Shown: one piece after another, positions 12,832 to 23,805 of the stretch
Layout: each line of letters begins with the position of its first letter
Numbering within the stretch: the first letter of the stretch is position 1
NCBI GenBank assembly: GCA_963971425.1
Contig: OZ020524.1
Span: forward strand, 12,837,845 to 12,901,844
Reading direction: 5' to 3'
DNA length: 64,000 nucleotides
From: Bryoerythrophyllum caledonicum
Lineage: Eukaryota > Streptophyta > Bryopsida > Pottiales > Pottiaceae
The notes under the pieces: generated by a model
What the model was told of the DNA's origin: nothing
The model's input: only the letters and a program-made list of their open reading frames with translations
Database searches by the model: none
Made by a program: the position numbers and the translations under genes

Positions 12832-13040
12832 CTAAATTTTATTTAGTGTAGTGTTACTTTGAAATTTGAAAATGCTATAACTTTTTAATTTGATGAATAT
12901 TCTTACTGAAAGTACATCTATCTATACTACTTAAAGAGTGTGATCAATGTCAACAAAGTTGGAAAAAATATTCATCAAGAATAAAAACTTACAGCATTTA
13001 TAAATCATATAGTGTGCCTACACTAAACATAAAATTAGAG
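12832..13040. mobile_element. Foldback MITE with long inverted repeats
   Basis: The two halves are imperfect inverted repeats of about 75 bp. The left carries AAATGCTATAACTTTTTAAT and TGATGAATATTCTTAC; the right complement carries AAATGCTGTAAG and TGATGAATATTTTT. A second copy lies at 46647-46854. The left end also contains a perfect palindrome (12825-12853) with arm CACTACACTAAA and a 5-nt loop. There is no coding capacity. Long arms suggest a Mutator-like or foldback element, but the target duplication is not clear. Confidence 0.65.
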
Positions 13041-13046
13041 CAACTG

Positions 13047-13368
13047 GATTAGTGTTTGAAGTCAAGTAAATGGTTCATTTTCTTCCTTGCATTGAGTGGA
13101 TTAGGAGGCTTTGACTTCACTTAGTGTCAAAGTATTGCACTACACAAGGTCTAAATCCATTACCATTGTGTTAAGCATGATGTTAGTTCCTTATACAACA
13201 ATTTTTATAGGTAGATGAGGGGTGCATCATATTCAAACAATTGTGCAAGGGATGGAGGTTCAAAAATTACCACTTCAAGGTTAAAAAATTTTGTGAACAT
13301 AATTTTTTTTTTATTGATAATCCAAATGGTCAATATAAGCCCATTCTTGACACTTGGTCCTTTAGGGG
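13047..13368 (-). mobile_element. TTAA element, inverted left-end fragment
   Basis: It carries the segment GACTTCACTTAGTGTC, GCACTACACAAGGTCTAAAT and TTAAGCATGATGTTAGTTCC seen in the family copy at 23806-24745. It ends in GACACTTGGTCCTTTAGGGG at TTAA 13369-13372. The outer part is missing. It meets the next element head to head at that single TTAA. Confidence 0.65.
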
Positions 13369-13372
13369 TTAA

Positions 13373-14296
13373 CCCCTAAAAGACAATTGTCCCAAAACAG
13401 GTTTTTTGAGAATTTGGGCAGGTTCCTATGATGTCAATTTTAGATATATTTTATTGAAACTTTTTTTGAAGGTGTGGTAATGTTAGAGCTTCATGGGGAT
13501 CTAATTTATTCATCATTTGGACATTGGAAAAAAAAAATATGATGCCCAAAGTAAAAATTCCTACTCGTCGGGCACCTCCGGCAACATAGCAAAAACACTC
13601 CATTATTTATGAATTTTTTTTACAAGAAGCTAATATTATACTATTTGGTGATTTTGAAAAAAAAACTACTTTTGGAATTGATGTCTTTTTTTAAAAGAGA
13701 ATCAAAGTTCTCACACCTTTTCGGGCAAGGTGCCAAAAAAAAATCTTCTTTGCCATATAAAAGATAGAGATTTTATTTTTTAGTACTTCTAATTTTTTCT
13801 ACTTTGAAACGGAGTATGAAACTTCGATTTCACCGTTTGGATTTTGAATTTTCAAGATCCACAATTTACAAAAAAATAAAATGCAAATAAGCAAGTTTTA
13901 AATCCCTTCTACTTGCAATACTAATTTGAGAATGCTACACACTATTATTTCATTTGAAATTTGGGGAAAGTATAGCTTATATGGTCTATTTTTATTTGGT
14001 AAAATCTCCTCAAAAGAAAAGATGCAAGAGATATTTTTTCATGAGGAAACAAAGTGTGTTGATCGTGTTTTGAATGGTCCCAAAATGACTATGTTTTTCA
14101 CTTCAAATACTATAATCTTCTAATTCATATGGTGAAAAAATTTGAGAAAATTACCACTTGTTTTTATTATACTCTAAATTAATATCCTAAGGTTAAAAAT
14201 ATTAATGGAAGATTTTTTTTACTCTTACCTTCTCTTTTACTAGAATATGTAGTTTTGAAGTGTTTTTGACAAGAAAATCGCAAAGAATTTTAGGGG
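13373..14296 (+). mobile_element. 0.9-kb TTAA element, both ends present
   Basis: TTAA lies at 13369-13372 and 14297-14300. The left end is CCCCTAAAAGACAATTGTCC and the right end AATTTTAGGGG. It is 924 bp long, with a CACCTCCGGCAAC segment near 13574 and the usual AAGTGTTTTTGAC near the right end. It encodes no transposase. Confidence 0.7.
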
Positions 14297-15913
14297 TTAA
14301 ATGCTTGTAATTTTAGTAAAATACTCCAATTTCATACTCATATCATCCACCAATCACTAGCCACCATTTTGACAATGTATACACCCATAGTCAAGTACAA
14401 GGTAACTGGACTAGGGACCAAGGAGTTTGATGCAACTCCATTTAGAGGAGATGACTACAAAAATAACATCCTCCACCTCAATAACCTCAAAAACCAATGC
14501 TACCTACTTCCATTGGTACTAATCTGACAGAAATGAACATTTAAAATCCATATTGCTGGCACAAATCAGTGTGTTCGTATGAGCAAACCTACACCTGTTC
14601 CCTTGATTTAGAAGACTTAATGGAGGGGTTTGTACAAGTGAGAGCAGCACGTATAGTGGGTGGCCATGTACCAAGCCGAAAGGAAAGCGTTGATGATTGA
14701 TGGGGAAACATGGCTTGTGCAAGCTGACATAGGCTTGTCCTGCTAAGTTGTGGCGTGAAACGAAAAAATGAATAAATAAATGCTAGGCGTCACTGGTGAA
14801 AAGATGATGTGGATCATTGAGTGAACTTATGGGTTTCATCAAAGCTATTAGGAAAGCAAAGCAAAGATATCATGAGTTTTGACCTCTTTTCACATTGTTA
14901 ACTCAGCCCTAAACAACTTTAAATTCTTACAATCATCTCAAAGAGAAACTTAGAGTCATGGTACATGTGACCTTGTCACCATTCTTCTAAGTCTAAAGAC
15001 CACCAAACTCCTCCATGATTAACAAGTGAGAGACAACCATTCATATGCCAAGAGCAAGAAAAGGGTAGGTAGTATTAAACCCTAAAGGACGAAGGCAATT
15101 TAGAGAAATCTCTACTTCATAGATTTCAACTTCCTGTGAATGTAATGGTGGGATCTTTTTCTAAACTTATATGAGATGATGTGGTAAAAAAGTAGTGCAA
15201 CTTGATTGTGTAGAGTGAAAGATAATTATAGCCAAAGTGAAAAAAAATTCCCTTAAATGGACACTTGGTCCTTTAGGGGTTAATTTTTATATTTAAAAGC
15301 AGGTAACCTATTGAAACTTGAGTGACTTTGCAAGTAAGTCAGTCTTCAACAAGGGATGTGCAGGTTTTCAAGGGTGAAGTTGCGGTCAGCAAGCATGGCG
15401 GCTTCAGTATGATTTGACTTGGAAAATGGACAACCAGGACGGGTGTTAGGCTACTTACGGTACGGCGGGGGTGATGAGGGGGACCCTTGGTTTCAAGCAG
15501 GGACTGTTAATCCTTGTCCACCACACTTGTACAGAAGACAGGCCTGCTGCTGCTGCTGTTGCCACTGCTGCCTTTCCTTGAGGCATGTGATGTTCCATCA
15601 ACTTCAACTCATGGCCCCCCTTTTCTCTTCCACCAAGTACTCCACATTATGGTGAGGTGGACAATACTATTATTTTCTCCAGGATGTGGTGTGGCCTCCT
15701 ATAAATGCACTTGTGTCTGATTCTTTCAACTCTATAGGACCAAGGTATTTTAGAAGAATTTCTATTCCATTGACAAAAACTGCCAAGGTGAACTTTTTGA
15801 GAATGTATCAACATGATCTTCTAAATTTATATGAGATGATGTGGGAGACATTTTGTGAACTTTGACTGTATGGATCAGTTGTCCCCCAGGGCACTTGGTC
15901 CTTTAGAGGTTAA
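14297..15913. other. No gene seen; two TTAA-element end fragments
   Basis: Two isolated left-end remnants read on the complement, GACACTTGGTCCTTTAGGGG before TTAA 15280-15283 and GGCACTTGGTCCTTTAGAGG at 15888-15907. 15536-15575 has a short GCTGCTGCTG run. The frames here are short and match no family I know. Confidence 0.45.
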
Positions 15914-16352
15914 GAGCACCTCCACCGCAGGCTCCCATCCCGGCAGACCTGTCAGGTTTGGTGGGTCTGGAGGAAGGTGCTCCCCCACCGCGCTGGTCGG
16001 GGCCGCCAAACCGGTCAGGCGGGGTGGGGGGAGTTGGGAGCAAGCCTGGAAAAGGAGAGAATATGGCGGGGGACTGAAAATTTCACCGGGGCTAGGCCAC
16101 CAATTTGATTCTAGCACGTGGTGGAGCAACAATGGTTGTGGGAGTGGCTGCCACTGACAGTCCATTCACTGACGCGTTTTTGCATGGACCCACAGCAGGG
16201 CTTTTATTATGAGAGCCAGGTTTCCAGGCCGGACAACCTTGTTCCCGGCTGGCGCTGTGCTAGGCGCCCTGCAGCCCAACCACGGGGCAGGGTTCAGGGC
16301 CAAAAACCAGGGCAGTCTCCACCGGGCTGGCCCATCCCTGGTGGAGGTGCTC
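15914..16352. mobile_element. GC-rich MITE with TAA target duplication
   Basis: The element begins GAGCACCTCCACC and its right end is the complement (GGTGGAGGTGCTC). It is flanked by TAA at 15911-15913 and 16353-16355. It is 439 bp long and strikingly GC-rich inside AT-rich DNA. A 3-bp TAA/TTA duplication is the PIF/Harbinger signature. A shorter relative lies at 46268-46555. The frames inside are by-products of composition. Confidence 0.75.
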
Positions 16353-17069
16353 TAAGATATGTCAGCCCACTACAACCTCCTTTTCATTGCCGGCCACTTC
16401 TACTCCCTTCGTAGATTTCAGAAAGAAGGGTCTAGAAGTGGATGGTAATGTCATGGTGGGCGGTAATGTGGCTCATATGCCTTAGTTTTTGATTGATTTA
16501 CCTCGTGGGTCAAAAATTTAACCAAAATAGTTGGAAGTGATTGGTGAATGATACGATTACAAGGATGGAATAATCTACTAACAATTACAGGAGTCCAGAA
16601 GGGGTTAGTGTGTAAGAAAACTGTATAAATTTGTTTTTCAAGTTCGAAAAATGGATTTAAGATTCTTGATGGAACTTCTAAGGATGGGTATTTTGCTTTT
16701 ATGGAATCACTACTACAAGTTATTGGTTGCATGGCTTAACCTAACGGGAAAGTTGTCCTCTACCTTGGGATTGACAAGACACTGGGTTTTTACTTTGCTA
16801 CTTCCAAACATGTCAATTCTCTTTGAATCCTTTGAGGACAAGCAACCATGTAAGGAAATTGAAGTATATCCAATACTTTGATGATGTTCTGCAAAATCTA
16901 TCACACTTGTAAGTTATCCAATCCTCCAAAGTTCGCTCATCCTAAAAGAGTTAACCATTTAACGACAAGGTAACCATGTACGGATTTGAAATGTACCTAG
17001 GGCCGTCATGTTGTTGTCTGAAATGTTTTTGTGTTTGTCATTTCAAATTTCGTACATTATCGCTCGCCG
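16353..17069. other. No gene seen
   Basis: Mixed sequence. A short frame at 16651-16881 reads as a plausible peptide but matches nothing I recognise. TTAA at 16951 opens a stretch that runs to the next TTAA element without matching ends. Confidence 0.35.
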
Positions 17070-17073
17070 TTAA

Positions 17074-17853
17074 CCCTTTAGTGCCCATGTCATGTTTCTC
17101 CAAAACCAAGATATGTGCTGATTTTTTCTTTGAACTAACTTTGATGGAGATAGTATGCCTAATTTCAGTATACAAAATTGAAATCGACCCATGACCTGAA
17201 CTTTGGAGAAAATTTGAACAACATCCAACAGTTGATGGAATAGATTATAGTGTTTAAAGCTACAATATATTGGTTATGAAAATCGTGGATTTTGGAGGGT
17301 ATACTACTTTTTCCATTAATAGATTTTTACAAGAATGTTTGTACTTTGAATAAAAAAATTTGACATGTGCACTAGGTCGATAGCTTTGCATTGACATATC
17401 ATATGTCAAGAAGACATTTATACATGATTATTGATGATTTTTTTACTTTTGTCCATTTGATTGTATATGAAAATTTTCCAAACTTATGCGAATTAAAACA
17501 GAAGTTTCGTATGCAATGAGAGAGATCAACAATCACAAAACAATGAAGAAGCTCTTAAAGACAAATTTCAATCAAAATTTAAGACCAAAATAATTTTGCA
17601 TGTGTATGAAATACAACATAGTATGTGGCATGGTATTCATTGTATTTTATGGTATTTTGTGTATTTTGTGTTGTATTCCTGGCTTTTCCAAGAGTTCTTT
17701 AACTCCAAATCATGTTTGATTTTGCAGAGTGTTCATGTGATACGTGCGCAAATCTGAACTTCAAATTTCACAACCTTATTCCTCGTGGATTTCATGCAAA
17801 TTGAGTTTTAACACCTCCAGAGTCCCATTTCGGGTCTCAGGGACACTAATGGG
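17074..17853 (+). mobile_element. 0.78-kb TTAA element, copy 1
   Basis: It is preceded by TTAA (17070-17073) and followed by ATAA (17854-17857). The left terminus CCCTTTAGTGCCC pairs with the right terminus, whose complement is CCCATTAGTGTCCC. The interior carries AACATAGTATGTGGCATGG. Copies lie at 35960-36715 (inverted) and 52527-53307. The near-equal lengths (780, 756 and 781 bp) support a real element. It has no coding capacity. Confidence 0.7.
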
Positions 17854-17857
17854 ATAA

Positions 17858-18555
17858 TGGGTCAATTCTTGGCCGCCCATATTACCATCTCCCAACAGTT
17901 GAAGGGTCATTTACACGTGGAGCGGCCAAATCCACTTCTGCACCCATTTTTCTGCCCCCGCTCTCTCCACCCTTGTATCAAGAACCATTTTTCATTTACA
18001 CTTGAGGTAGCCGCACTAGGGGCGGAAGGGTGAGTTTTTCAACAAGGAATATAGGATTAAATTGAAAGAATGATATGAAAATTAAGATTTGGTTTGTGGT
18101 CAACCTCTAAATGAAAGTAGAAATATTGGAAACAACATAAGTGTGTTGTAATATCTGAATTTGGGGTCTTAAATAAAAACCTTTATAGCCAATGTATTTT
18201 ATAAAAATATGTTATCAACACACACATGTTTTTTAGAATTGAGTAAAAATTGTGTTTTTAATTAGAGATAATTAAGATTGGATGAAATCAATTCATGCAC
18301 TACATAATAAAAGAAATGATTCTTAAAAAAACATGCAATTATTTCACGAAAATTGTGAAATGAAGACTACCATGGCATCGTTGATGCATTTTTCTTCAAA
18401 AATCTTTTTAAAACGGAATTTTGTTGAAAATCATTCTTTTAGATTTAAGTAATATGAAATGAAACACTAGTTTCTTATTTCAAAAATAAAATGTAGATGA
18501 TTTTTTATTAAAAATATAAAATGGGCCAACATCTTTATAGCCTTCTGATTAAATC
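17858..18555. other. Flank of the PIF element, no gene seen
   Basis: 17880-18030 is moderately GC-rich with a repeated CATTTACAC word (17911 and 17995). 18040-18540 is AT-rich and probably the 3' non-coding end of the PIF-type element. I could not identify its terminal inverted repeat. Confidence 0.35.
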
Positions 18556-20169
18556 TCATATTACAATCTTAGGAAATGGTATCATCTTCCTTTTCAAAAT
18601 ACAACTATACAAATGCGCACGCATTTGTGTCAACTCATAACTTGCATTCTCAAAATCATTAAAGTATGCTATATCCACTGCTAAGGCAATGACATACAAT
18701 CCACAAGATGACAAATTAGCTTGTTGTTGTACATGAATGTACTTATATTCTATATTTTCAGGAATACCAAATCTATTCAAAATTTTAAAATCAATATCAT
18801 GTTTACCCAAAGTGTCATATACATGACATTGATGAAAGAGATCACTAGTGGGATTAAAATATATTAACATCCAATGCATACCCTCTTTGTGATGAAAAAA
18901 TTGGAGACATGGTTTTAGCAATGGTGGTCTTGGCTTCTTCAAGTTGCCATCAAAGCGAGTTTCATGAGGATGAAATCCTCTATGTACTAAAATATCATCA
19001 TATAATATTTTAAACGCATCATCCATTATTGAAGTACTTAGCCATCCATCTTCTGACATCAAGATTTCTTGGTCTTCCCATGTCAAAAATAATGGCTCCA
19101 TCGACCAAATTCCTGTTAATCATGTTTAGTAAGACCATACGTCAATACATTATGTTTAATATTTGAAAGATATACAAAACAATATGTATACATATTATGG
19201 AAAATTAGATTTATCACATGTCTTACCTTTCTCTTTTTTAATGCCTGTATGTTTTTCTTCAATGTTTTTTTCTTTTTTAAGGTTGTCTCCAATAATTTGC
19301 ACTTCTTCATCTATTAAAATTGTCTCTTCTTTATTTGTTGGAATTCCACTTAATGCATGAATTAAACTTTGCATTCGTTTATCTTCCCGATCTTCTCTGA
19401 TAGCCGCAACTTCCTTGTATGCAGCTACAAAAGAGTTTAAATAATCATCTGACATCTCTGGATTTGTTTTCCTTCTTTTCCCTCTCCCTTTTTTATGAGA
19501 CAATTTTTGTCCAATAATTCCACGTGTATGCTTTTGCAACGACGAAGAACTCTCAGATTTTTCATTTACACCTTCTTTATCTCCAACTTCTCTATCGTCA
19601 ACATTAATTTCCTCAATTTTTTCTTCTTCTTCTTCTCCTTCTTGTTGTTGTTGTTCTTCTTCATCTTTTCCTTCTATTTCAATTTCTTTACTTTCTTTTT
19701 CCATTTCTTCATTTGAATCCATTATTTTTTTAAGTCTCATTGGTGAAGATTGTCCAGTGTCTTTGCCTCCAGGTATTCCAATAATTTTAGGATTAGATCC
19801 AATAATATCATCCATCCTTGAAAACAAATCCCAAGACGATTTCACACCCCCTCTTTGATTCTCCGCACTTCGCTCACCTACATATCTGCGTGACAATGAT
19901 TTCCATTTTGATTTGCATTGCTTCGTTGTTTTCGACTGACAATCAATGATATTTCTACCTTCATTTACAACTATAGAACATTCTTGCCAATGGCATTTTT
20001 TTTAATTTCCCATGTTAAGGTTTAAAAATTAATCATTATAATATGTCAAAAGAAGATTGACTTCTTGAGGAGTCCATATAACTATGTCAGTTTTTCCTAC
20101 TTTTTTACGACCCTCTATAGGGCGTTTTTTGATGCCTTCTTTTGTACTAACATCTTTTGAAGAAGCCAT
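18556..20169 (-). CDS. SANT/Myb-like protein fused by splicing to Ulp1-type C48 protease
   Basis: Exon 1 runs from the ATG at 20169 to 19227 and exon 2 from 19112 to 18556. The intron (19226-19113, 114 nt) has donor GTAAGA and acceptor TTAACAG, and the phase is kept (G|GA). The N-terminus holds a helix beginning WTPQEVNLLLTYY and a later CKSKWKSLSRRY helix, as in SANT/trihelix domains. An acidic Glu/Gln-rich stretch and a basic KKGRGKRRK patch follow. The protease exon shows His in GMHWMLIYF, Asp in HVYDTLG, Gln in QQQANLSSCG and Cys in SSCGLYV; counted from its first Met these are H76, D96, Q127 and C133, the complete Ulp1/SENP set. Cys is preceded by Ser rather than the common Asp. Between about 20036 and 20001 the DNA-binding region has in-frame stops and no GT for an intron, so the N-terminus is damaged. 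The protease part is intact. Confidence 0.75.
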
Positions 20170-20323
20170 AAATTATAATTATAATAATATATAAAATAGG
20201 TGGATAAATAGGTAATCAATTATAATTGAAGTTATACCAAGAATATAATCTCATGTATGTTTTTTATATAAATAAAAAAATAAAATACTTACATTGTTTA
20301 TATACTTTCAAAATTTTGAAATG

Positions 20324-20490
20324 AAAGTAAAATGAAATCTAAAATTATAATATCTTTTACCAAAAAGTAAAATGAAATCTAAAATTATAATATATTTTAC
20401 ATAAAAGTAAAATGAAATCTAAAATTAAAATTAAAATAGTTTTTGCATAAAAGTAAAATGAAATGTGAAATTAAAATATCTTTTACATAA
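20324..20490. repeat. About 40-bp tandem repeat in the PIF element
   Basis: Four units, each containing AAAGTAAAATGAAAT and an AT-rich tail ending TTTTAC or TTTTTGC. The AGTAAAATG word recurs at spacings of 40, 40 and 46 bp. It lies between the two genes of the element, over the upstream region of the SANT-Ulp1 gene. Confidence 0.8.
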
Positions 20491-20612
20491 AAGTTACGTT
20501 GGTGCCCATAATCTAAAATCACAATACAAATGTATATTTAAAATCTCTTAATAAACTAAGAGAAAATCTCTAGAGCCATGAGCTCGATTACAATGTTATA
20601 GTGGTGACAATT

Positions 20613-21934
20613 TCATCTTTTTTTTGCTATATCTTTCTTTGCCAATTGTCTTTTCAACTTCAAGCTTTCACTTTTGTATTTTTGTATAAGCCAATTCTCA
20701 AATAAGACTTCCGTATTTTTCTTAGCAATATTTTCCGATATTTTTTCAACCTCTGGAATGAATTTTGAGGATATGGCTTTAGTAGAATTAAGTTCTTTAT
20801 CAAAGTCATCGCTACCAACATCTCCTTCTTCAATTAAGAAGTTATGGAGTATACAACAAGCTGTGACTATTGTTGGAGCATATTCTAATTTAACATTCAT
20901 ATTTTTTAATATTTGAAACTTCATTTTAAGAATTCCAAACGCATTTTCAATTTTAACTCTACCAGCTCTCCACTTCCTATCAAATAAATCTTTTTTTGGA
21001 TCTCCACTTTTAGTAGTATTACAACATTTCATTAATCCGTTCCGTAGAGGATATACAGAGTCTCCAAGAAAATATGGTTGGATGTTTTTCCCATTTACTT
21101 TGTAAACTTGATTATGTGGAAGCTGGTCTGATTGAAGCATTTTCCACAATAAAGAGGATCGAAGGTGGGCAGCATCATGGCAACCTCCAAGTGCTTGTAC
21201 ACAAACATTTAAAAATCGCCGCCTATAATCACAAACACCTTGTAATAATATCGAGTGAAATTTCAAACGATTAAAATAGTCGGCAGGAATTTGTTGTGTA
21301 GTTGGTTTTCTAGCCAAGCGTATATGACTTCCGTCAATTGCTCCCCACATGTACGGTATTCCAGTTAAATTTTCAAAACCCATCATAATGTCTTGTAATT
21401 CATCACCTTCTGGAATACGGATGTAATGATTATAAAATTGGTTCACTAAAACTTGACAAATTTTATGGGTGAACTTGGATGTGGTTGCAGCCAATACCCC
21501 CAAGTAATGACCACCAATGTATACAGAGCTACCATATGCCAATCTATGCAAAACAATAGCCAGAACTTTATCATTGGGAATTGGGTCTTTTGTTTGGTGA
21601 TGAATGGAGACAACATTTCGACAAGTTTATAAAATTGCCTATGAGTCATTCTAAACTCTTTTGTCCAACGGCTATCTAAAAGATCCCCTCTACGCATCCA
21701 CTCTTTTGTGCAAATTTCTTCCCATAATACTTTTTGCCGATAGTCCAACCACATAGTTCTATTTGGAAGATAATATCGTGGTTTTGGAATAGATGAGAAT
21801 GAAGATAAAAATAAGAGAAATATGAGCACATAAAATTCATCATTGTCATCAGAGACTCTTTTTTGTCTTCCTCTCAAATATTTGTTAATCAATTGTTTGC
21901 AATGTTTTAATTTAGGTGTACTAATTCTTGCCAT
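20613..21934 (-). pseudogene. PIF/Harbinger DDE transposase, frameshifted
   Basis: The start is the ATG at 21934 (MARISTPKLKHC), rather than an in-frame start further upstream that would add a hydrophobic, low-complexity leader. The first frame runs to about 21590 and ends its meaningful part at MTHRQFYKLVEMLSPFITK. The next meaningful residues, DPIPNDKVLAIVLHRLAYGS, lie in another frame and continue to the stop at 20613. This is a one-base insertion or two-base deletion near 21585. In the 312-residue second frame the catalytic residues are visible: D73 in GAIDGSHI, D164 in GDSVYPL and E202 in RVKIENAFG. That is the DDE_Tnp_4/HARBI1 signature. The joined length of about 430 residues fits the family. 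The product would cut and paste the element at TTA/TAA sites. This copy is probably inactive unless the shift is a sequencing error. Confidence 0.85.
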
Positions 21935-22327
21935 TGCCACCAATGTTTTAGATTCTAATAAAATAAAATAAAATTTAATATATTTAGAGAATATAAAAAA
22001 TATGACATTGCACATTTATAATATTTATGTTGGTCATAGAAGTAAAAGAGTTGATTTTATACTTAATTGCTATTCACTTTATAAAATTAGAATTTCAAAT
22101 TGATTACTTTTAATTTAGACCATTTAATCTTAAAGTAGAAAACTTTTACTTTGTATTTTTAATTTTATAAAATTGTTAAAATATGAACTTGATAAGACTT
22201 ATTATGTTGTAATTGTGTCCTTTTTACATTAAGGCAACTTTCAAATTTCCAGTCGTATTTTTTTAAACTTGCAACTCATAGAGTCGAAATTATAATTGAA
22301 TTTAAAAAAAATTGAAATGGAGCTTAA

Positions 22328-23045
22328 CCCCTAAAGGACCACGACCACTTTCGCTCTAAAACCAGTCCAAAAGTACCAGTGCCAAAAAGAGACATGAAAA
22401 TCACATTCTATAGTGAATTTTGGATTTTCAACCATAAGATCTTTAAATAGACTTCTATGTAAACATGCCATAAAATTTTGGTTGCAATCCACCGCACAGA
22501 TTGATAGATTTTAGTGTATAAAGTCAAAACAATTTCACGTTTTAATTTTTTTTGAACTACGTATGTATTCAAATGATAATCCAAACAGTCAATAAGAAGG
22601 TTTTCACCACATATTGTTGTTGAAAAATCAAAAAGTTAAAAGTATGAAGATCTCTAGGTTTTATGTAGAAAAGATGAAATTTTTTCCCCCGTTGCTTGAA
22701 AATGTGTGAAAATGTTTGACTTGGAATAAAATGCCTTTTTACACTGAAGACAATTTTTTTTTGTAAATTTCCAAAAAAAAGAAATATTCTTTATATGTGT
22801 GAAAAATCTCAATGTCAATAGAAACTTTTGTCAAAATTTTTGGAGGTGCCCGGAGTCCCCACTTTTGGCTATAAGTGGTACTAACTTTCAAACAACAAAT
22901 CCAAAAAATAAAATAAAAATATATCCACGAAGCTCTTATGAGAGGATATCTTGTATAAAATTTTCAATCAAAAAGGATTTTTTTTCCAATTGTAGGTACA
23001 TGCCCAAAATCCAATTTGACCCCAGGGGGACGTTTGGCCTCATGT
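22328..23045 (+). mobile_element. 0.9-kb TTAA element, internally deleted
   Basis: TTAA at 22324-22327 precedes CCCCTAAAGGACCACGACCA. It is closely related to the copy at 62099-63021. About 200 bp of that copy is missing here near 22535, where GTCAAAACAAT runs straight into TTCACGTTTT. The right terminus is eroded. Confidence 0.7.
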
Positions 23046-23581
23046 CTCAAACAAGAACTTGAATTCCTCCTGAAAAATGTCCTTCCTGGGAAAGTAAGCT
23101 ACCATGTAGTGTGACTTTGTATTGTATTCCTCTGAATATGGATTGATGGATATGGTCAGTCAATAGTTAAATTCAGCATTGAAATATTCTTTAATATGTA
23201 TCTGTACTGTAATTACCATTGAAGGTAAGTAGCAGGACACCTTGGACTGTAGCCATATGCTTGTGCTTGTGCTTCAATGGTGCTTCAATGGTGTACATCA
23301 AATACATAGGTGTACATCATAGTGAAAAAGCTTGCAGTGTAAATGAAACATTTATGTTTAGCTGGATCAACCATATTAATAGCCCAAAATTCAAATCACA
23401 ATAACTTATTCAATTTTATGAAATTTTCAAAATTTTCAAAATTGGAGTGGAACTAGACTTCAAAGCTTCATTTCATTAGTTGGACTTACACTCTAAAAAA
23501 CTTCACATTAATGATCAAATTCAAATTCAAAGAAAAAGCCATGAGTTTCTAAGATTTGCTAAAAAGAAGGAGAAGAACCCT

Positions 23582-23669
23582 GGTCCCTGAAGGGAGCCAC
23601 AATCAATAAGTGTTTGTTCGTTCCACCACTAAATCCAAGTCCACCAGACATAGTTTTAGTAGTATGGAA
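23582..23669 (+). ncRNA. Double-hairpin repeat, copy 1
   Basis: Hairpin 1 is GGTCCCT-GAA-GGGAGCC (23582-23598). Hairpin 2 (23621-23669) pairs TTCCA with TGGAA, ACTAAA with TTTAGT, and GTC with GAC around a CACCA loop. Two related copies are at 35362 and 60233, with different bases but the same pairing. Whether it is transcribed is unknown; labelling it RNA is an inference. Confidence 0.4.
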
Positions 23670-23805
23670 TTACTCCCCCCTCTCAAGGATAGCCACTATA
23701 TAACTAGTAACCAGTAACCAAGATCTAAAGACAAGTTGGAGCCACAAGGCTCAATTCCAAGAGATGGTATGTAAAGGTTGAATGTGTGTTTTCAAGAGTT
23801 ATTAA

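Larger units (their letters stand above)
18540..22020 (-). mobile_element. PIF/Harbinger-type element with SANT-Ulp1 second gene
   Basis: Two minus-strand genes lie close together: a HARBI1-like DDE transposase (21934-20613), then a gene coding for a SANT/Myb-like region joined by an intron to a Ulp1-type protease (20169-18556). A transposase plus a SANT/Myb/trihelix protein is the known PIF/Harbinger arrangement, in which the second protein helps the transposase bind DNA and enter the nucleus. The protease domain is the unusual part. Limits are set by the genes, because I found no terminal inverted repeats or TTA/TAA duplication at the ends. Confidence 0.7.

Noticed and set aside
13369..13372. 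Reading the TTAA flanks as a Tourist-type TTA/TAA duplication
   Set aside because: A 3-bp duplication must be identical on both sides; TTA on one side and TAA on the other is not. The filled and empty site at 38.8 kb supports TTAA.
23582..23669. Hammerhead ribozyme at the double-hairpin repeat
   Set aside because: The CTGATGA and GAAA core sequences are missing from all three copies.
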